From VAZQ01 sp963739385 (GTDB lineage Bacteria; Pseudomonadota; Alphaproteobacteria; Rhizobiales; Xanthobacteraceae), in assembly GCA_963739385.1 (NCBI GenBank), contig CAVUAI010000030.1, positions 158,032 to 222,031 of the forward strand: a DNA stretch of 64,000 nucleotides, written 5' to 3'. The position numbers and the translations under genes were made by a program. Below are positions 52,875-60,282 of the stretch, one piece after another. Every line of letters starts with the position of its first letter. The first letter of the stretch is position 1. Under the pieces are notes generated by a model that was not told the DNA's origin, made no database searches, and worked only from the letters and a program-made list of their open reading frames with translations.

Positions 52875-53471
52875 TTACCGCTCCGGTGCCGCCGCCTCGC
52901 TCGCCGGCGCGCCGCGCGGCGTGCCGGCTGCGCCGACGACGACCACCGGCTCGCCCCGCTTGTATTCCGGCGCCAGCCGCACCTGATTGCGGGTGAGTTC
53001 GAGCGAGATCGTGCCGGGCTTCCCCGCCGGCGCGAAGCTGAGCGCGCGCCAGTCCACGGCGATCTTGCGCGTGCCGATGCCGATGAATCCGCCGAAGTCG
53101 ATGATGGCGGCGCGGATCTGCCCGTCGTGGCTCACGATCACATCCACGATCCGTCCCATGTCCTCGCCGGCGCTGCTGCGAACGCTCTTGCCGAGGATGG
53201 CGGACACCTCCTGGTCGTCAAACACGACCGCCGGCGTCCCGCTGGGTGACGTGGTCGAAGGCGCGGTGGCCGGGGTCGCCGGCGTGGTGGATGGCGGGCT
53301 CTCCTGCGGCTGCTCCGCGGGCGCCGCGGGCGCCGAGGGTTCGGCCGCTTGCGCCAGCCGCGGCTGCACCGGTCGGTGGCTCTGGCCGGCGTCGGCACTG
53401 CCGTGATGAATGCTCCAAGCCGCGATCAATGCGACCGCGACCAGGGCGGGAGTTCCGGCACCAATGCGCAT
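52875..53471 (-). CDS. Exported PRC-barrel domain protein
   Basis: A 198-residue protein: signal peptide (MRIGAGTPALVAVALIAAWS then IHHGSADA), a Pro/Ala/Thr-rich linker of about 60 residues (ATPATAPSTTSPSG), and a PRC-barrel at about residues 85-165 (VSAILGKSVRSSAGEDMGRI, HDGQIRAAIIDFGGFIGIGT, KIAVDWRALSFAP). PRC-barrel proteins of this exported type are common in Rhizobiales and of unknown role, possibly envelope-linked. ATG 53471 follows GGGGAG. Stands alone. Confidence 0.85.
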   Translation of the reverse strand: MRIGAGTPALVAVALIAAWSIHHGSADAGQSHRPVQPRLAQAAEPSAPAAPAEQPQESPPSTTPATPATAPSTTSPSGTPAVVFDDQEVSAILGKSVRSSAGEDMGRIVDVIVSHDGQIRAAIIDFGGFIGIGTRKIAVDWRALSFAPAGKPGTISLELTRNQVRLAPEYKRGEPVVVVGAAGTPRGAPASEAAAPER

Positions 53472-53774
53472 GCGTGCTCTCCCCAATGCAAACCGGCCCG
53501 TAACGCTCAACGCGACGTGCCGCGCCTTGGTTCCGCAAGCGAGCATGCGAAGGACGAGGAGGGTCGCGATCGTCATTCGACAGCGACATCGCTGAAGCAA
53601 ATCGAATGGGAAAGGAGAGCGAACGTCTCAGACGGCGGTAACACCGTGCATTTTGCCGCGACCTGCGTGCGTTCCGGCGCCCGCTACCTAGCCGGCGCAC
53701 TGGTGGCGACGGGATGATTCGTCAACCTGCCTCTTGCAGCTCCTCAATCGGCGCCGCCATGTCGCCGCGCGGGC
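53472..53774. other. Intergenic interval, no gene recognised
   Basis: About 300 bp upstream of the PRC-barrel gene and before the first phased element. Antisense frames remain open but show no protein family. Nothing else was identified. Confidence 0.35.
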
Positions 53775-53824
53775 CCTATTTCGCTCTTATAACAACGACC
53801 ATCCGTCCACCTCGAAAACTTATG
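53775..53824 (+). promoter_or_regulatory. Phased element, copy A
   Basis: Fifty-base element found eight times between 53.7 and 63.9 kb. Here: hexamer CCTATT at offset 0, CTTATA at offset 11, CCTCGAA at offset 35 and CTTATG at offset 44. The small-protein start codon lies 38 bp after its end, preceded by GGAGGGAGATTTACAG. Read as a response-regulator site with an overlapping promoter (inference). Confidence 0.7.
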
Positions 53825-53861
53825 GCCGTTTGCGTAACTCTTCCAGGAGGGAGATTTACAG

Positions 53862-54059
53862 ATGGGCTATCACCTCTCGACCCTGCCATCCGTTCTCGCT
53901 TCCGCGACGGTGGCGCTGTGGACGCTGTTCCTGCGTTCCTGTCGCACGGCAATCGTCGGTCAGGTGAAAACCTATTATCCCGAAGAGCATTACATGCGCG
54001 GCCCCGGCCCGAAATGGCACGAGAAGCACCTACGGGGGCGCGACCTGGCCGCACAGTAG
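53862..54059 (+). CDS. Small protein (65 aa) under phased element A
   Basis: A 65-residue protein with one hydrophobic stretch (about residues 8-25, LPSVLASATVALWTLFLRSC) and a charged C-terminus with tyrosines and histidines (VKTYYPEEHYMRGPGPKWHE). The ribosome-binding site AGGAGGGAG is excellent and the leader matches those of two other genes in this cluster. I do not recognise a family; one membrane span is likely. Confidence 0.65.
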   Translation: MGYHLSTLPSVLASATVALWTLFLRSCRTAIVGQVKTYYPEEHYMRGPGPKWHEKHLRGRDLAAQ

Positions 54060-54098
54060 CTGCGACCTGCGAACCTCTGAAAATGAGACCTGTTCCGT

Positions 54099-54112
54099 CG
54101 CAGTTAACTGCG
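54099..54112. repeat. 14-bp palindrome CGCAGTTAACTGCG
   Basis: Perfect palindrome just beyond the end of the minus-strand operon that starts at 56665. A partial copy (CGCAGTTAACT, 56135-56145) precedes the methyltransferase-like gene of the same operon. Role unknown; could be an operator or part of a terminator. Confidence 0.35.
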
Positions 54113-54123
54113 GCGGATTATGT

Positions 54124-54603
54124 TCATCTCTGCAAACCTGCCCATAAGTCTCGCCGCTTAACCTCGGAGGAGACGGGCGCTGTTCCTTGCTTGAGCTCGA
54201 CTGCAGCTTGAAAAGCTCGCCGCAACCGAGGCTGGTCGATACGTGCGATGTGGCTTCCGAGAACAGTTGCTCGCTGCGGGTCATCGAGCACGGTAATCGC
54301 CTTGCAGACGTCGCAGGTCGTCCTGCGAAAGAAACTTGGCGCCGATGGCCTCCAATGCAGCCCGAGCGCGTCGATTTCATCCGCCATGGCGAATGCGGCT
54401 GCTTCATCCTTCGGATCCCAGGTGATGGCGAAACGCAGAAGAAGCAGCAGCCATTCTCGAATTCGAATGGCCCGCCAGTCCTGCGAGCCGACGCGGGCGT
54501 CCCAGGCACGTGCGGCGTGAGCCGGCGATGGCCGCCTCCGCGCGCTTTGATCACGTGCCGTGTCGCCGGTGGGCGGTGCAAGCGTCTGTGCATCGGAACC
54601 CAT
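54124..54603 (-). CDS. Conserved-looking protein of unknown function
   Basis: A 159-residue protein: a polar, probably disordered first 40 residues, then a helical segment (AIRIREWLLLLLRFAITWDP, KDEAAAFAMADEIDALGLHW) and a second half with one Cys-x2-Cys (TCDVCKAITVLDDPQRATVL) and DQPRLRRAFQAAVELKQ. Not recognised. Last of five genes in a minus-strand operon (56665 to 54124), 49 bp after the dapA-like gene. Confidence 0.6.
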   Translation of the reverse strand: MGSDAQTLAPPTGDTARDQSARRRPSPAHAARAWDARVGSQDWRAIRIREWLLLLLRFAITWDPKDEAAAFAMADEIDALGLHWRPSAPSFFRRTTCDVCKAITVLDDPQRATVLGSHIARIDQPRLRRAFQAAVELKQGTAPVSSEVKRRDLWAGLQR

Positions 54604-54652
54604 GATCCGTCCCATCGCATCCGGCAGACGAGCGGTTACCGAGCCCAAGCGC

Positions 54653-55651
54653 TCAGGACACTACCGGGAACTTCGATCTTGGTCGCTGGTGGCCGACGCG
54701 CTGACGAGCATCATGCGCTTCAGTCACATGGCCTATCAGTCGATGTGAATATTTAGCGCCGATCTGCTCCAAGACCCTCGCGATCTCGGCCTTGGTCTCG
54801 CTGTTCAAAGCGACGAGGGGCAGGCGGACTCGCGGGGAGATGAAATTCATCAGGCTCAACGCATATTTGACGGGGGCCGGGTCGCTTTCGCGCGACAGCA
54901 CGGCTGCCAGCCTCGCCACCACCGCCGCCAACCGCTGGGCGTGAGCGATCTGGCCCTGTGTCCATGCCGAATGCATCTCACGGCAGAGACGGGGCGCTAC
55001 GTTCGCGGTGACGGAAATGCAGCCGTCGCCACCGCAAGCAATGAAACCAAGAGCGGTCGCGTCATCTCTCGACAGCAGTCGAAACTCCGACCCTACCATC
55101 GAGCGCAAGCGGAGCGGGCGGCTGACATCGCCGGTCGCGTCCTTGAGGCCGATGCATTGCGGCCATTCGGCCAGGCGCGCAATGGTCTCGTCGGCCAGAC
55201 CCGACACCGTGCGAGCGGGGACATCGCAAAGGATTATCGGCAAGCCGATCGATCCGATGATCGCGCGAAAATGTGCATACATCCCCGCTTGCATCGGCTT
55301 GTTGTAGTAAGGAACCACCGACAGCACGGCATCGGCGCCCGCTGCTTCGGCATCTCTCGACAATTCGATGGCCTGGCTGGTCGAATTGGAGCCTGCGCCG
55401 GCAATCACCGGTATTCGGCCATGCGAAGCCTGGACGGCGATCCGGACAACGCTGTCGTGCTCGGTTCGGCTCAAGGTGGGAGCTTCACCCGTCGTTCCAC
55501 ACAGCACCAAGGCCGTGGCGCCGGCTTCGATTTGATGATGACAGAGACGTTCGAGGTCGGAGAGATCGACCTCGCCGGCATCGTCGAATGGCGTCGGCAG
55601 CGCGGGCGCATAGCCTGAGAGGCGCAGGACATGACGTGCCGTCGTCGACAT
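54653..55651 (-). CDS. DapA-family aldolase (4-hydroxy-tetrahydrodipicolinate-synthase-like)
   Basis: A 332-residue class I aldolase of the DHDPS/NAL superfamily. Seen are LRLSGYAPALPTPFDDAGEV, GATALVLCGTTGEAPTLSRT (the GTTGE motif), PVIAGAGSNSTSQAIELSRD, the catalytic tyrosine in ADAVLSVVPYYNKPMQAGMY, and the Schiff-base lysine in PQCIGLKDATGDVSRPLR. The C-terminus carries about 30 extra residues. It lies inside an operon of small unknown proteins rather than with lysine-biosynthesis genes, so it may be a second, stress- or condition-specific copy or act on another 2-oxo acid. Start at 55651 chosen for its GAGG site; 55657 is possible. Confidence 0.88.
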   Translation of the reverse strand: MSTTARHVLRLSGYAPALPTPFDDAGEVDLSDLERLCHHQIEAGATALVLCGTTGEAPTLSRTEHDSVVRIAVQASHGRIPVIAGAGSNSTSQAIELSRDAEAAGADAVLSVVPYYNKPMQAGMYAHFRAIIGSIGLPIILCDVPARTVSGLADETIARLAEWPQCIGLKDATGDVSRPLRLRSMVGSEFRLLSRDDATALGFIACGGDGCISVTANVAPRLCREMHSAWTQGQIAHAQRLAAVVARLAAVLSRESDPAPVKYALSLMNFISPRVRLPLVALNSETKAEIARVLEQIGAKYSHRLIGHVTEAHDARQRVGHQRPRSKFPVVS

Positions 55652-55660
55652 CGCCATGCC

Positions 55661-56134
55661 TCACGCGACTTTGGACATCGGCCAGGGCTCGCCGCACCGA
55701 GCGGCAATTGCGCAGCCGTGGTCACGAACAGTGCCGGCTTCGACCACAAGACCATGCTTTTCCAACACGGCGCGGAGCTTGCGGTTGCCGGCACGGTCCT
55801 GGGGGTCGACCCAGACGACCAGCGCACCCAGGGGCGCAAGAAACTGAACGAGCCAATCCAGCGTCGTCTCGAGGGCCTTGATCGAGTGCCCCCGCCAATC
55901 AACCAAGGCCGCATCGTATTGGCCGCCCGGAAGGCCGCAGTTCGTCGTCGTGGCGACGCGAATGTAGCCGCGGCGATGCAGCTCGAACATCAGCTCGGAG
56001 CTTTTCGAGCCCGCCACGATGATCCGATGATGCTTCGAGCAACGTGCGAGCTCGATCATCGGTTCGATGATGCGTTCGCCTGAAGGCGTGAGACGGGACT
56101 GGATCATGTGCTCCACCAAAGATCGTTTTTCCAT
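55661..56134 (-). CDS. Methyltransferase-like fold protein of unknown function
   Basis: A 157-residue protein with alternating strands and helices: IIEPMIELARCSKHHRIIVA then GSKSSELMFELHRRGYIRVA, YDAALVDWRGHSIKALETTL, FLAPLGALVVWVDPQDRAGN and LRAVLEKHGLVVEAG. It looks like the second half of a Rossmann-type SAM methyltransferase, yet the glycine-rich cofactor loop is not obvious, so catalytic activity is doubtful. Third gene of the minus-strand operon, 9 bp before the dapA-like gene. Confidence 0.65.
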   Translation of the reverse strand: MEKRSLVEHMIQSRLTPSGERIIEPMIELARCSKHHRIIVAGSKSSELMFELHRRGYIRVATTTNCGLPGGQYDAALVDWRGHSIKALETTLDWLVQFLAPLGALVVWVDPQDRAGNRKLRAVLEKHGLVVEAGTVRDHGCAIAARCGEPWPMSKVA

Positions 56135-56156
56135 CGCAGTTAACTCGCGGAAGCGG

Positions 56157-56441
56157 CTAGGCGGCGCGGGCGAGCGCAGGTTGCGCGTCAGCCGTGGCCT
56201 GATTGCTTGCGCCAGGCCTACCGCTCATATCGAGCTCGAGAACGCCCGGGACCATGATCACGGCGTTCGGCCGGTTGCCGTTCTCGAACATGGCAAATTT
56301 CAAGGCTTCGGCGCGGCCAACGAACAGGCCGCCGCACAGGCCTCTTTGATCCCGGACGACCCATTGGCCACGGCTGTTCTTGCCGATGAGGAAGAGCGGC
56401 GAGTTTGAACAACTCGCCGCGGGAGGTTCGCCTTCAGGCAT
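56157..56441 (-). CDS. Small conserved protein (94 aa)
   Basis: Core sequence SPLFLIGKNSRGQWVVRDQR, GLCGGLFVGRAEALKFAMFE and AVIMVPGVLELDMSG forms a compact beta-rich domain, a little like DUF2188-type small proteins, with low-complexity ends. I recall similar proteins in Bradyrhizobium genomes but no assigned function. AAGGAGAAGTGTC precedes the ATG at 56441. Second gene of the operon. Confidence 0.68.
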   Translation of the reverse strand: MPEGEPPAASCSNSPLFLIGKNSRGQWVVRDQRGLCGGLFVGRAEALKFAMFENGNRPNAVIMVPGVLELDMSGRPGASNQATADAQPALARAA

Positions 56442-56473
56442 GACACTTCTCCTTGCATTTGGTCTGAAATGCG

Positions 56474-56665
56474 TCAGCGAACGATCGGAAGATCGTCGTC
56501 GTTCTTCGACGACAGGTGATAGCGGTTGCGGAACAGGTCCGCTTCGAGCTTGCGCCGGTTCTCGCGCGCCTGGGCCATCGTCTCGCGCAGTAGCGCGAAC
56601 AGATCCACGGCTCTCGTTACGGTGCGATCGGCGAGACGCCAGCCGGCATGAACGAATGTGGTCAT
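56474..56665 (-). CDS. Small conserved protein (63 aa), first gene of the operon
   Basis: Sequence features: MTTFVHAGWRLADRTVTRAV, then an amphipathic helix LFALLRETMAQARENRRKLE, and the tail FRNRYHLSSKNDDDLPIVR. No transmembrane segment. GAGGAGCACTCAG gives a good ribosome-binding site. The frame is also open upstream to an ATG at 56797 close behind element E, so a longer form is possible. Family unknown. Confidence 0.66.
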   Translation of the reverse strand: MTTFVHAGWRLADRTVTRAVDLFALLRETMAQARENRRKLEADLFRNRYHLSSKNDDDLPIVR

Positions 56666-56830
56666 CTGAGTGCTCCTCGGATGCGAGGGGCGCGCTCGGC
56701 TCTGCAATCGAAAGCCGGTTGCTGCCTGGCGCGCCCCTCGCTGTGCCCCCCTCGCCATGTTGCAGTGACGTTTCATCGGCGTCGGGTCCGCGCGCATCAA
56801 TCAATTCCTTCCGCAATGTGCCCATCAGCG

Positions 56831-56880
56831 CATATGAATTCGAGAGGGACGCCAGCGCGCGCTCATAAGTGCGGTATAAA
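56831..56880 (-). promoter_or_regulatory. Phased element, copy E
   Basis: Minus-strand copy: TTTATA (offset 0), CTTATG (11), TCTCGAA (35), CATATG (44). It heads the five-gene operon 56665-54124. The plus-strand gene at 56902 starts 22 bp from its other end. Confidence 0.7.
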
Positions 56881-56901
56881 GGTCGCGGATGCCGAGGTGC
56901 T

Positions 56902-57162
56902 ATGGACGGGCTCACGCTTTTCGGTCTTTTAGCGGTGACTGCGATGTTGGTCTTCTATGCGCTGGAAGATCGTAGCGCGTGGTTCATCATTGCATTCGCG
57001 GGAGCCTGCGCCCTCGCTTCAGTCTACGGGTTCCTCCAGGGGGCATGGCCCTTCGGAGTTGTCGAGGCCATTCGGGCAGGTGTCGCCATGCATCGATGGC
57101 AAATCAGGGCATTCAAAAAGTCAAACGAGACGGCGGTATCTTCGCGGCCGCGGCGTGAGTAG
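56902..57162 (+). CDS. Small membrane protein (86 aa)
   Basis: Two hydrophobic segments near the N-terminus (LTLFGLLAVTAMLVFYALED, SAWFIIAFAGACALASVYGF) and an amphipathic C-terminal part (AWPFGVVEAIRAGVAMHRWQ) ending in a basic tail. Resembles a conserved two-span protein I recall from Bradyrhizobium but cannot name. ATG 56902 has GAGG close upstream. Divergent from the operon headed by element E. Confidence 0.66.
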   Translation: MDGLTLFGLLAVTAMLVFYALEDRSAWFIIAFAGACALASVYGFLQGAWPFGVVEAIRAGVAMHRWQIRAFKKSNETAVSSRPRRE

Positions 57163-57348
57163 CATGCATGAGCCGGCGATAGCGATCGATCTCGCGCTCC
57201 GCTCTGCGCAGCTCCTGCTCCGGCACTGCGTTGCGCATCTTGGCCGCGGCGAAATCATCGAGCGCGCCTAGAAACGCCGGTAGGCGGTCTTGAGCTTCGG
57301 GGCGACCATCGCGGCGAATGGCATCGCTTGCAAGAGTTGAGCGGTCAT
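57113..57348 (-). pseudogene. Small gene with a likely one-base deletion
   Basis: An ATG at 57348 with AAAGGAGAG upstream opens MTAQLLQAMPFAAMVAPKLK then TAYRRF and hits TAG at 57268-57270. One base inserted at that point joins it to FLGALDDFAAAKMRNAVPEQ and ELRRAEREIDRYRRLMHATH, which runs on to 57113. The joined product (about 78 aa) is a basic helical protein reminiscent of DUF1127-like proteins at its start. It lies downstream of element F on the minus strand. Confidence 0.45.
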
Positions 57349-57479
57349 CGAAGTCTCTCCTTTGTTGTTGTTCTTGCAGGATGTCTCCTGAGGGCTTGCT
57401 CATCGCGTCGGTAGCGAATGTTCGGATGCGGTTAGTCCCGCGGATCATTGCACCTGCGTCCTGTATGTGAGCGTCGGGG

Positions 57480-57529
57480 CATATGAATTCGAAGGGGAAG
57501 GGGGGCGGTGCGCATAAGAGCCGTATAAA
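57480..57529 (-). promoter_or_regulatory. Phased element, copy F-minus
   Basis: TTTATA (offset 0), CTTATG (11), CTTCGAA (35), CATATG (44) on the minus strand, 132 bp upstream of the frameshifted small gene. Nine bases separate it from the plus-strand copy at 57539, so the two are back to back. Confidence 0.68.
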
Positions 57530-57538
57530 GCCGCGGCA

Positions 57539-57588
57539 CTTATGCTGTCGCTATGGCAGCCGCCGAGGGGCCGTCTCGAATTCTTATG
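57539..57588 (+). promoter_or_regulatory. Phased element, copy F-plus
   Basis: CTTATG (offset 0), GCTATG (11), TCTCGAA (35), CTTATG (44). The downstream leader GATTGAGACTTGCAGA resembles the GATTGGAGAYTT leaders of copies B and C but lacks a start codon, and an insertion-sequence remnant begins 90 bp later. The gene it once served is probably lost. Confidence 0.66.
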
Positions 57589-57678
57589 GCCGATCCACCA
57601 CTTCTGCTGCAGATTGAGACTTGCAGAACTCGCGGCCGACTACCTCGCATTCATCCAACCTGCGCGCATCCACTGGCT

Positions 57679-57925
57679 GCTGCTGATGATGCTGCCGTCC
57701 AAATGATCGACACCTCTATTGTACGCGTTCATCAACACGCCGCGTGCATCGGTCGCGGGCGGTCTCACCAGCAAAATACATGTGGTGGTTGATCGGTGCG
57801 CCAGATCGCAAGACCCAAAAGATGCCGTTCAGGACACGCCGTCGTTCACCCGCGGGACACCGCGGCTTGTTCGGCAGCATCGGCTTGATGGCCGCCCACT
57901 CATGGTCGGTGAGTTCGTAGCGCAT
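57679..57925. mobile_element. IS5-family transposase remnant with internal inversion
   Basis: Plus strand 57679-57793 encodes, with one frame change, DAAVQMIDTSIVRVHQHAAC and GGLTSKIHVVVD, from the middle of an IS5-type transposase. Minus strand 57925-57794 encodes the first 44 residues of such a transposase (MRYELTDHEWAAIKPMLPNK ... LNGIFWVLRSGAP). The two parts meet head to head at 57793/57794. No terminal inverted repeats or target duplication could be identified. The element is dead. Confidence 0.72.
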
Positions 57926-58083
57926 AATTCGAGGCTCCGGTTTGGAGACTTAAATCACGCGTTGGCAGCTGGCCTCAACACCCCGCTGTCATGCCGCTTT
58001 TGGTCGCTATCATTCAGAAAGCGGACTCGTCATGCTCACTTAGAGTTTTGTCGGTCATGATGGGCTGATCGTTATCGAGTGTT

Positions 58084-58263
58084 CTACTTCGCGTTAGGGC
58101 CGTGATTAGACCATCGCAGATAAACAAAGAATGCGGCGAAAAAGATTGCGCCCAAAATTGAAGAGCCGAGTAACCACAAGAGGTCACTCGGCCGCATGTA
58201 CCAAAGCAGTCCATTGAGCCCCAGCCAAATAATTGCGCCGGCAAGCGCGGCCACATGAATCAT
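58084..58263 (-). CDS. Small two-span membrane protein (59 aa)
   Basis: The minus-strand frame reads MIHVAALAGAIIWLGLNGLL, WYMRPSDLLWLLGSSILGAI and FFAAFFVYLRWSNHGPNAK: two hydrophobic helices separated by a short polar loop. There is no strong ribosome-binding site. Family not recognised. Lies 112 bp after another small membrane protein gene on the same strand. Confidence 0.5.
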   Translation of the reverse strand: MIHVAALAGAIIWLGLNGLLWYMRPSDLLWLLGSSILGAIFFAAFFVYLRWSNHGPNAK

Positions 58264-58374
58264 TAAACGATGCTCGGGGCCGATGACCTACGCACGTCCG
58301 CCCGCGGTGGCCGTAAGTTGCCAAATGCTCGACACCTCCGCGCGGGACGTTGAAAAAGGATGACGGATCGTGTG

Positions 58375-58551
58375 TCATTTTCCGGCGACGATCGGCGCGG
58401 CAAGCCACCATTGCGTCGTCGCAGCCCAGGCGATCAATTCGGCAATTCCCACGACAAGAAATACCAGGATGACCGGCGGGTAAAGAATGGGGGACGAAGA
58501 GCCCTGGAGGAAGCGCGGACTTTCGCCTCGACGGTTCGGCAACCCGAGCAT
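58375..58551 (-). CDS. Small membrane protein, start uncertain
   Basis: From the ATG at 58551 the product is 58 residues: MLGLPNRRGESPRFLQGSSS, PILYPPVILVFLVVGIAELI, AWAATTQWWLAAPIVAGK. The open frame extends upstream through another hydrophobic helix (LIGLFAIATGFGLL, to about 58596) without a usual start codon, while MTRDQRRMRSGYVGRTC runs into it out of frame. A small indel near 58600 probably separates the true N-terminus. Function unknown. Confidence 0.4.
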   Translation of the reverse strand: MLGLPNRRGESPRFLQGSSSPILYPPVILVFLVVGIAELIAWAATTQWWLAAPIVAGK

Positions 58552-58827
58552 CAACAGCCCAAAGCCAGTGGCTATTGCAAATAGACCAATCAGCAGGTGC
58601 GTCCCACATATCCCGACCTCATGCGTCTTTGATCTCGGGTCATCTTATAGGGCATGGTCCGTCGCGGCGCGGTGAAGCCAATGGTCGCACCGACGACTCA
58701 GCACCCGGTGCGGCCCTGCGTGTCGCACTGGCCGTACCACGCCGCCTGCCAGTTGCTCCTGTACGTGGAACTTCTCAGCGACTCATTCCAGCTGTCGGAG
58801 CCGACAACGTTCCAACGGATGGGAGCG

Positions 58828-59145
58828 CTAGGTCTGGCCCGCCAGAAAGTCGCGGATTGCAGACGCATTGATCTCGGCGTCTTTTTTGTCCGCGGCCGGC
58901 AGTGCCCAGGCTTCGCCGGTGCGCCGGACCAGCATGGTGTGACAGACCTCGACGCCCGAAGCGCGGTCGACGGCGGTGTCGACCGTGACGTCGGAGACGT
59001 CTGACAGCGGCGCCTCGATCGGTTTCAGTCTCCAGATCAGTAGCTTGCGCTGCAAGGTTGCTTTGCCGGCATCCTTGTCGAGCGTCAACGTCGTCGAGCC
59101 CGATTTCAGCACCAGTTGCCGCGGCGTGTTTTCCGTGACGGGCAT
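58828..59145 (-). CDS. Hypothetical cytosolic protein (105 aa)
   Basis: Beta-rich sequence QLVLKSGSTTLTLDKDAGKA, LQRKLLIWRLKPIEAPLSDV, GVEVCHTMLVRRTGEAWALP, ending in a short helix DAEINASAIRDFLAGQT. The pattern of a few strands and a closing helix suggests a PH-like or lipocalin-like small domain. ATG 59145 with GGGAA upstream. No family recognised. Divergent from the membrane protein gene at 59285. Confidence 0.62.
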   Translation of the reverse strand: MPVTENTPRQLVLKSGSTTLTLDKDAGKATLQRKLLIWRLKPIEAPLSDVSDVTVDTAVDRASGVEVCHTMLVRRTGEAWALPAADKKDAEINASAIRDFLAGQT

Positions 59146-59284
59146 CACAGGTTCCCGCTGTTCTCGCAGTGGAGTGGAAGGATACAGCACGGCGGCGCGG
59201 AGGGCCATCTGGCGCGCGGACAAGATGTCGCGGCTTGACACCCGCTATGATAATTACTCGCCGGCCGCGCAGCGGAGGTGCGTC

Positions 59285-59677
59285 ATGGACAGATCATTGT
59301 TTCTCGCCAGGCTCATGGGGCCGACATTCGTTGCCATCGCGCTCGGCATGCTGATCAATCTCGGCATGTACGAAAGCATGATCGCGGAGGCGTTGCACAC
59401 CGGCATCGTGTTCTATCTGTCCGGCCTGCTGTCGCTGCTCGCGGGCCTCGCTATCGTCAATCTGCACAATATGTGGTGCGCGGACTGGCGCGTCATCTTC
59501 ACTATTCTTGGCTGGCTTATGACGATCGGCGGGATCATCCGCATCGTCATGCCGCAGGTAGCTGTTGCGATCGGTTCGACCATCTATGGAGGTCGCGCAT
59601 CTACGATTGCGGTCGCGCTAATCATCGGCGCGCTTGGCGCTTTTCTCAGCTTCAAGGGCTACGTGCGGCGCGCGTGA
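59285..59677 (+). CDS. Four-helix membrane protein (130 aa)
   Basis: Four hydrophobic segments: PTFVAIALGMLINLGMYESM, GIVFYLSGLLSLLAGLAIVN, WRVIFTILGWLMTIGGIIRI and ASTIAVALIIGALGAFLSFK. HNMWCADWR lies in the middle loop. Start ATG 59285 behind GGAGGTGCGTC. Function unknown. The MAPEG-like gene starts 14 bp after its stop, so the two form a unit. Confidence 0.72.
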   Translation: MDRSLFLARLMGPTFVAIALGMLINLGMYESMIAEALHTGIVFYLSGLLSLLAGLAIVNLHNMWCADWRVIFTILGWLMTIGGIIRIVMPQVAVAIGSTIYGGRASTIAVALIIGALGAFLSFKGYVRRA

Positions 59678-59691
59678 GCCGCGGGAAAGCC

Positions 59692-60279
59692 ATGACGTTT
59701 GAACTCAGGATACTCGCCCTAAGCGTCGTCCTTGGACTGGTACAAATCGTGCTTGCCTCGCATGCCGCGAGCTTGCAACGCGGTTATCTCTGGACCGCCG
59801 GTTCACGCGACGAGGCTGTGCCCCCGTTGACTGGAATAGCGGGCCGGCTGGAGCGGGCGCTACGCAATTTTGTCGAGACGTTTCCGCTGTTCGCTGCAGC
59901 CGTCCTGATCGCGCATGTTACGAACACCCACAGCTGGATGACAGAATGGGGCGTCCAACTCTACTTTGGGGCTCGTGTTGCCTACCTCGCCTTGTATGCG
60001 GCGGGTGTATTTCTCTTGCGCTCACTCGTGTGGAACGTGGCGACCCTCGGGATCGCGATGGTGCTCTTGTCACTCGTTCTGAACCATGCGTCTGCCGTCG
60101 AACATGCGGCTCGCTCAGGACTTTATTGTCGTTCTCTTGCTTGTGATCATTCGTTCTCACCTGGGCACTGCACATCAGTGCAGTCGGCCTTTGTCCGAAA
60201 TTGGCCTGGACCTGCCGATCGCGACGGGGCTCGGATTCAACTTGCGGGCCGAGCATCGCGTCTAACCCGTACATGTTGA
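59692..60279 (+). CDS. MAPEG-family membrane protein with an aberrant C-terminal extension
   Basis: Residues 1-130 are a four-helix MAPEG protein: LRILALSVVLGLVQIVLASH, GRLERALRNFVETFPLFAAA, VQLYFGARVAYLALYAAGVF and VATLGIAMVLLSLVL. Family members end there. The remaining 65 residues are non-hydrophobic and composition-like. Removing one base near 60076 would give a stop (TGA) right after helix 4, so a single-base insertion is the likely cause. MAPEG proteins include glutathione-dependent enzymes; role here unknown. Confidence 0.7.
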   Translation: MTFELRILALSVVLGLVQIVLASHAASLQRGYLWTAGSRDEAVPPLTGIAGRLERALRNFVETFPLFAAAVLIAHVTNTHSWMTEWGVQLYFGARVAYLALYAAGVFLLRSLVWNVATLGIAMVLLSLVLNHASAVEHAARSGLYCRSLACDHSFSPGHCTSVQSAFVRNWPGPADRDGARIQLAGRASRLTRTC

Positions 60280-60282
60280 CGG

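Noticed and set aside
54456..54472. TCTCGAATTCGAATGG resembling the phased element core
   Set aside because: It lies inside a coding region and lacks the hexamers at the required upstream offsets.
57921..57952. CCTCGAATTATGCGC on the minus strand near the transposase start
   Set aside because: No YTTATR hexamers at the right distances; part of the insertion-sequence remnant.
58646..58690. CTTATA followed by GC-rich sequence, a possible ninth element
   Set aside because: TCTCGAA is absent at the proper offset and there is no second hexamer 11 bp upstream.
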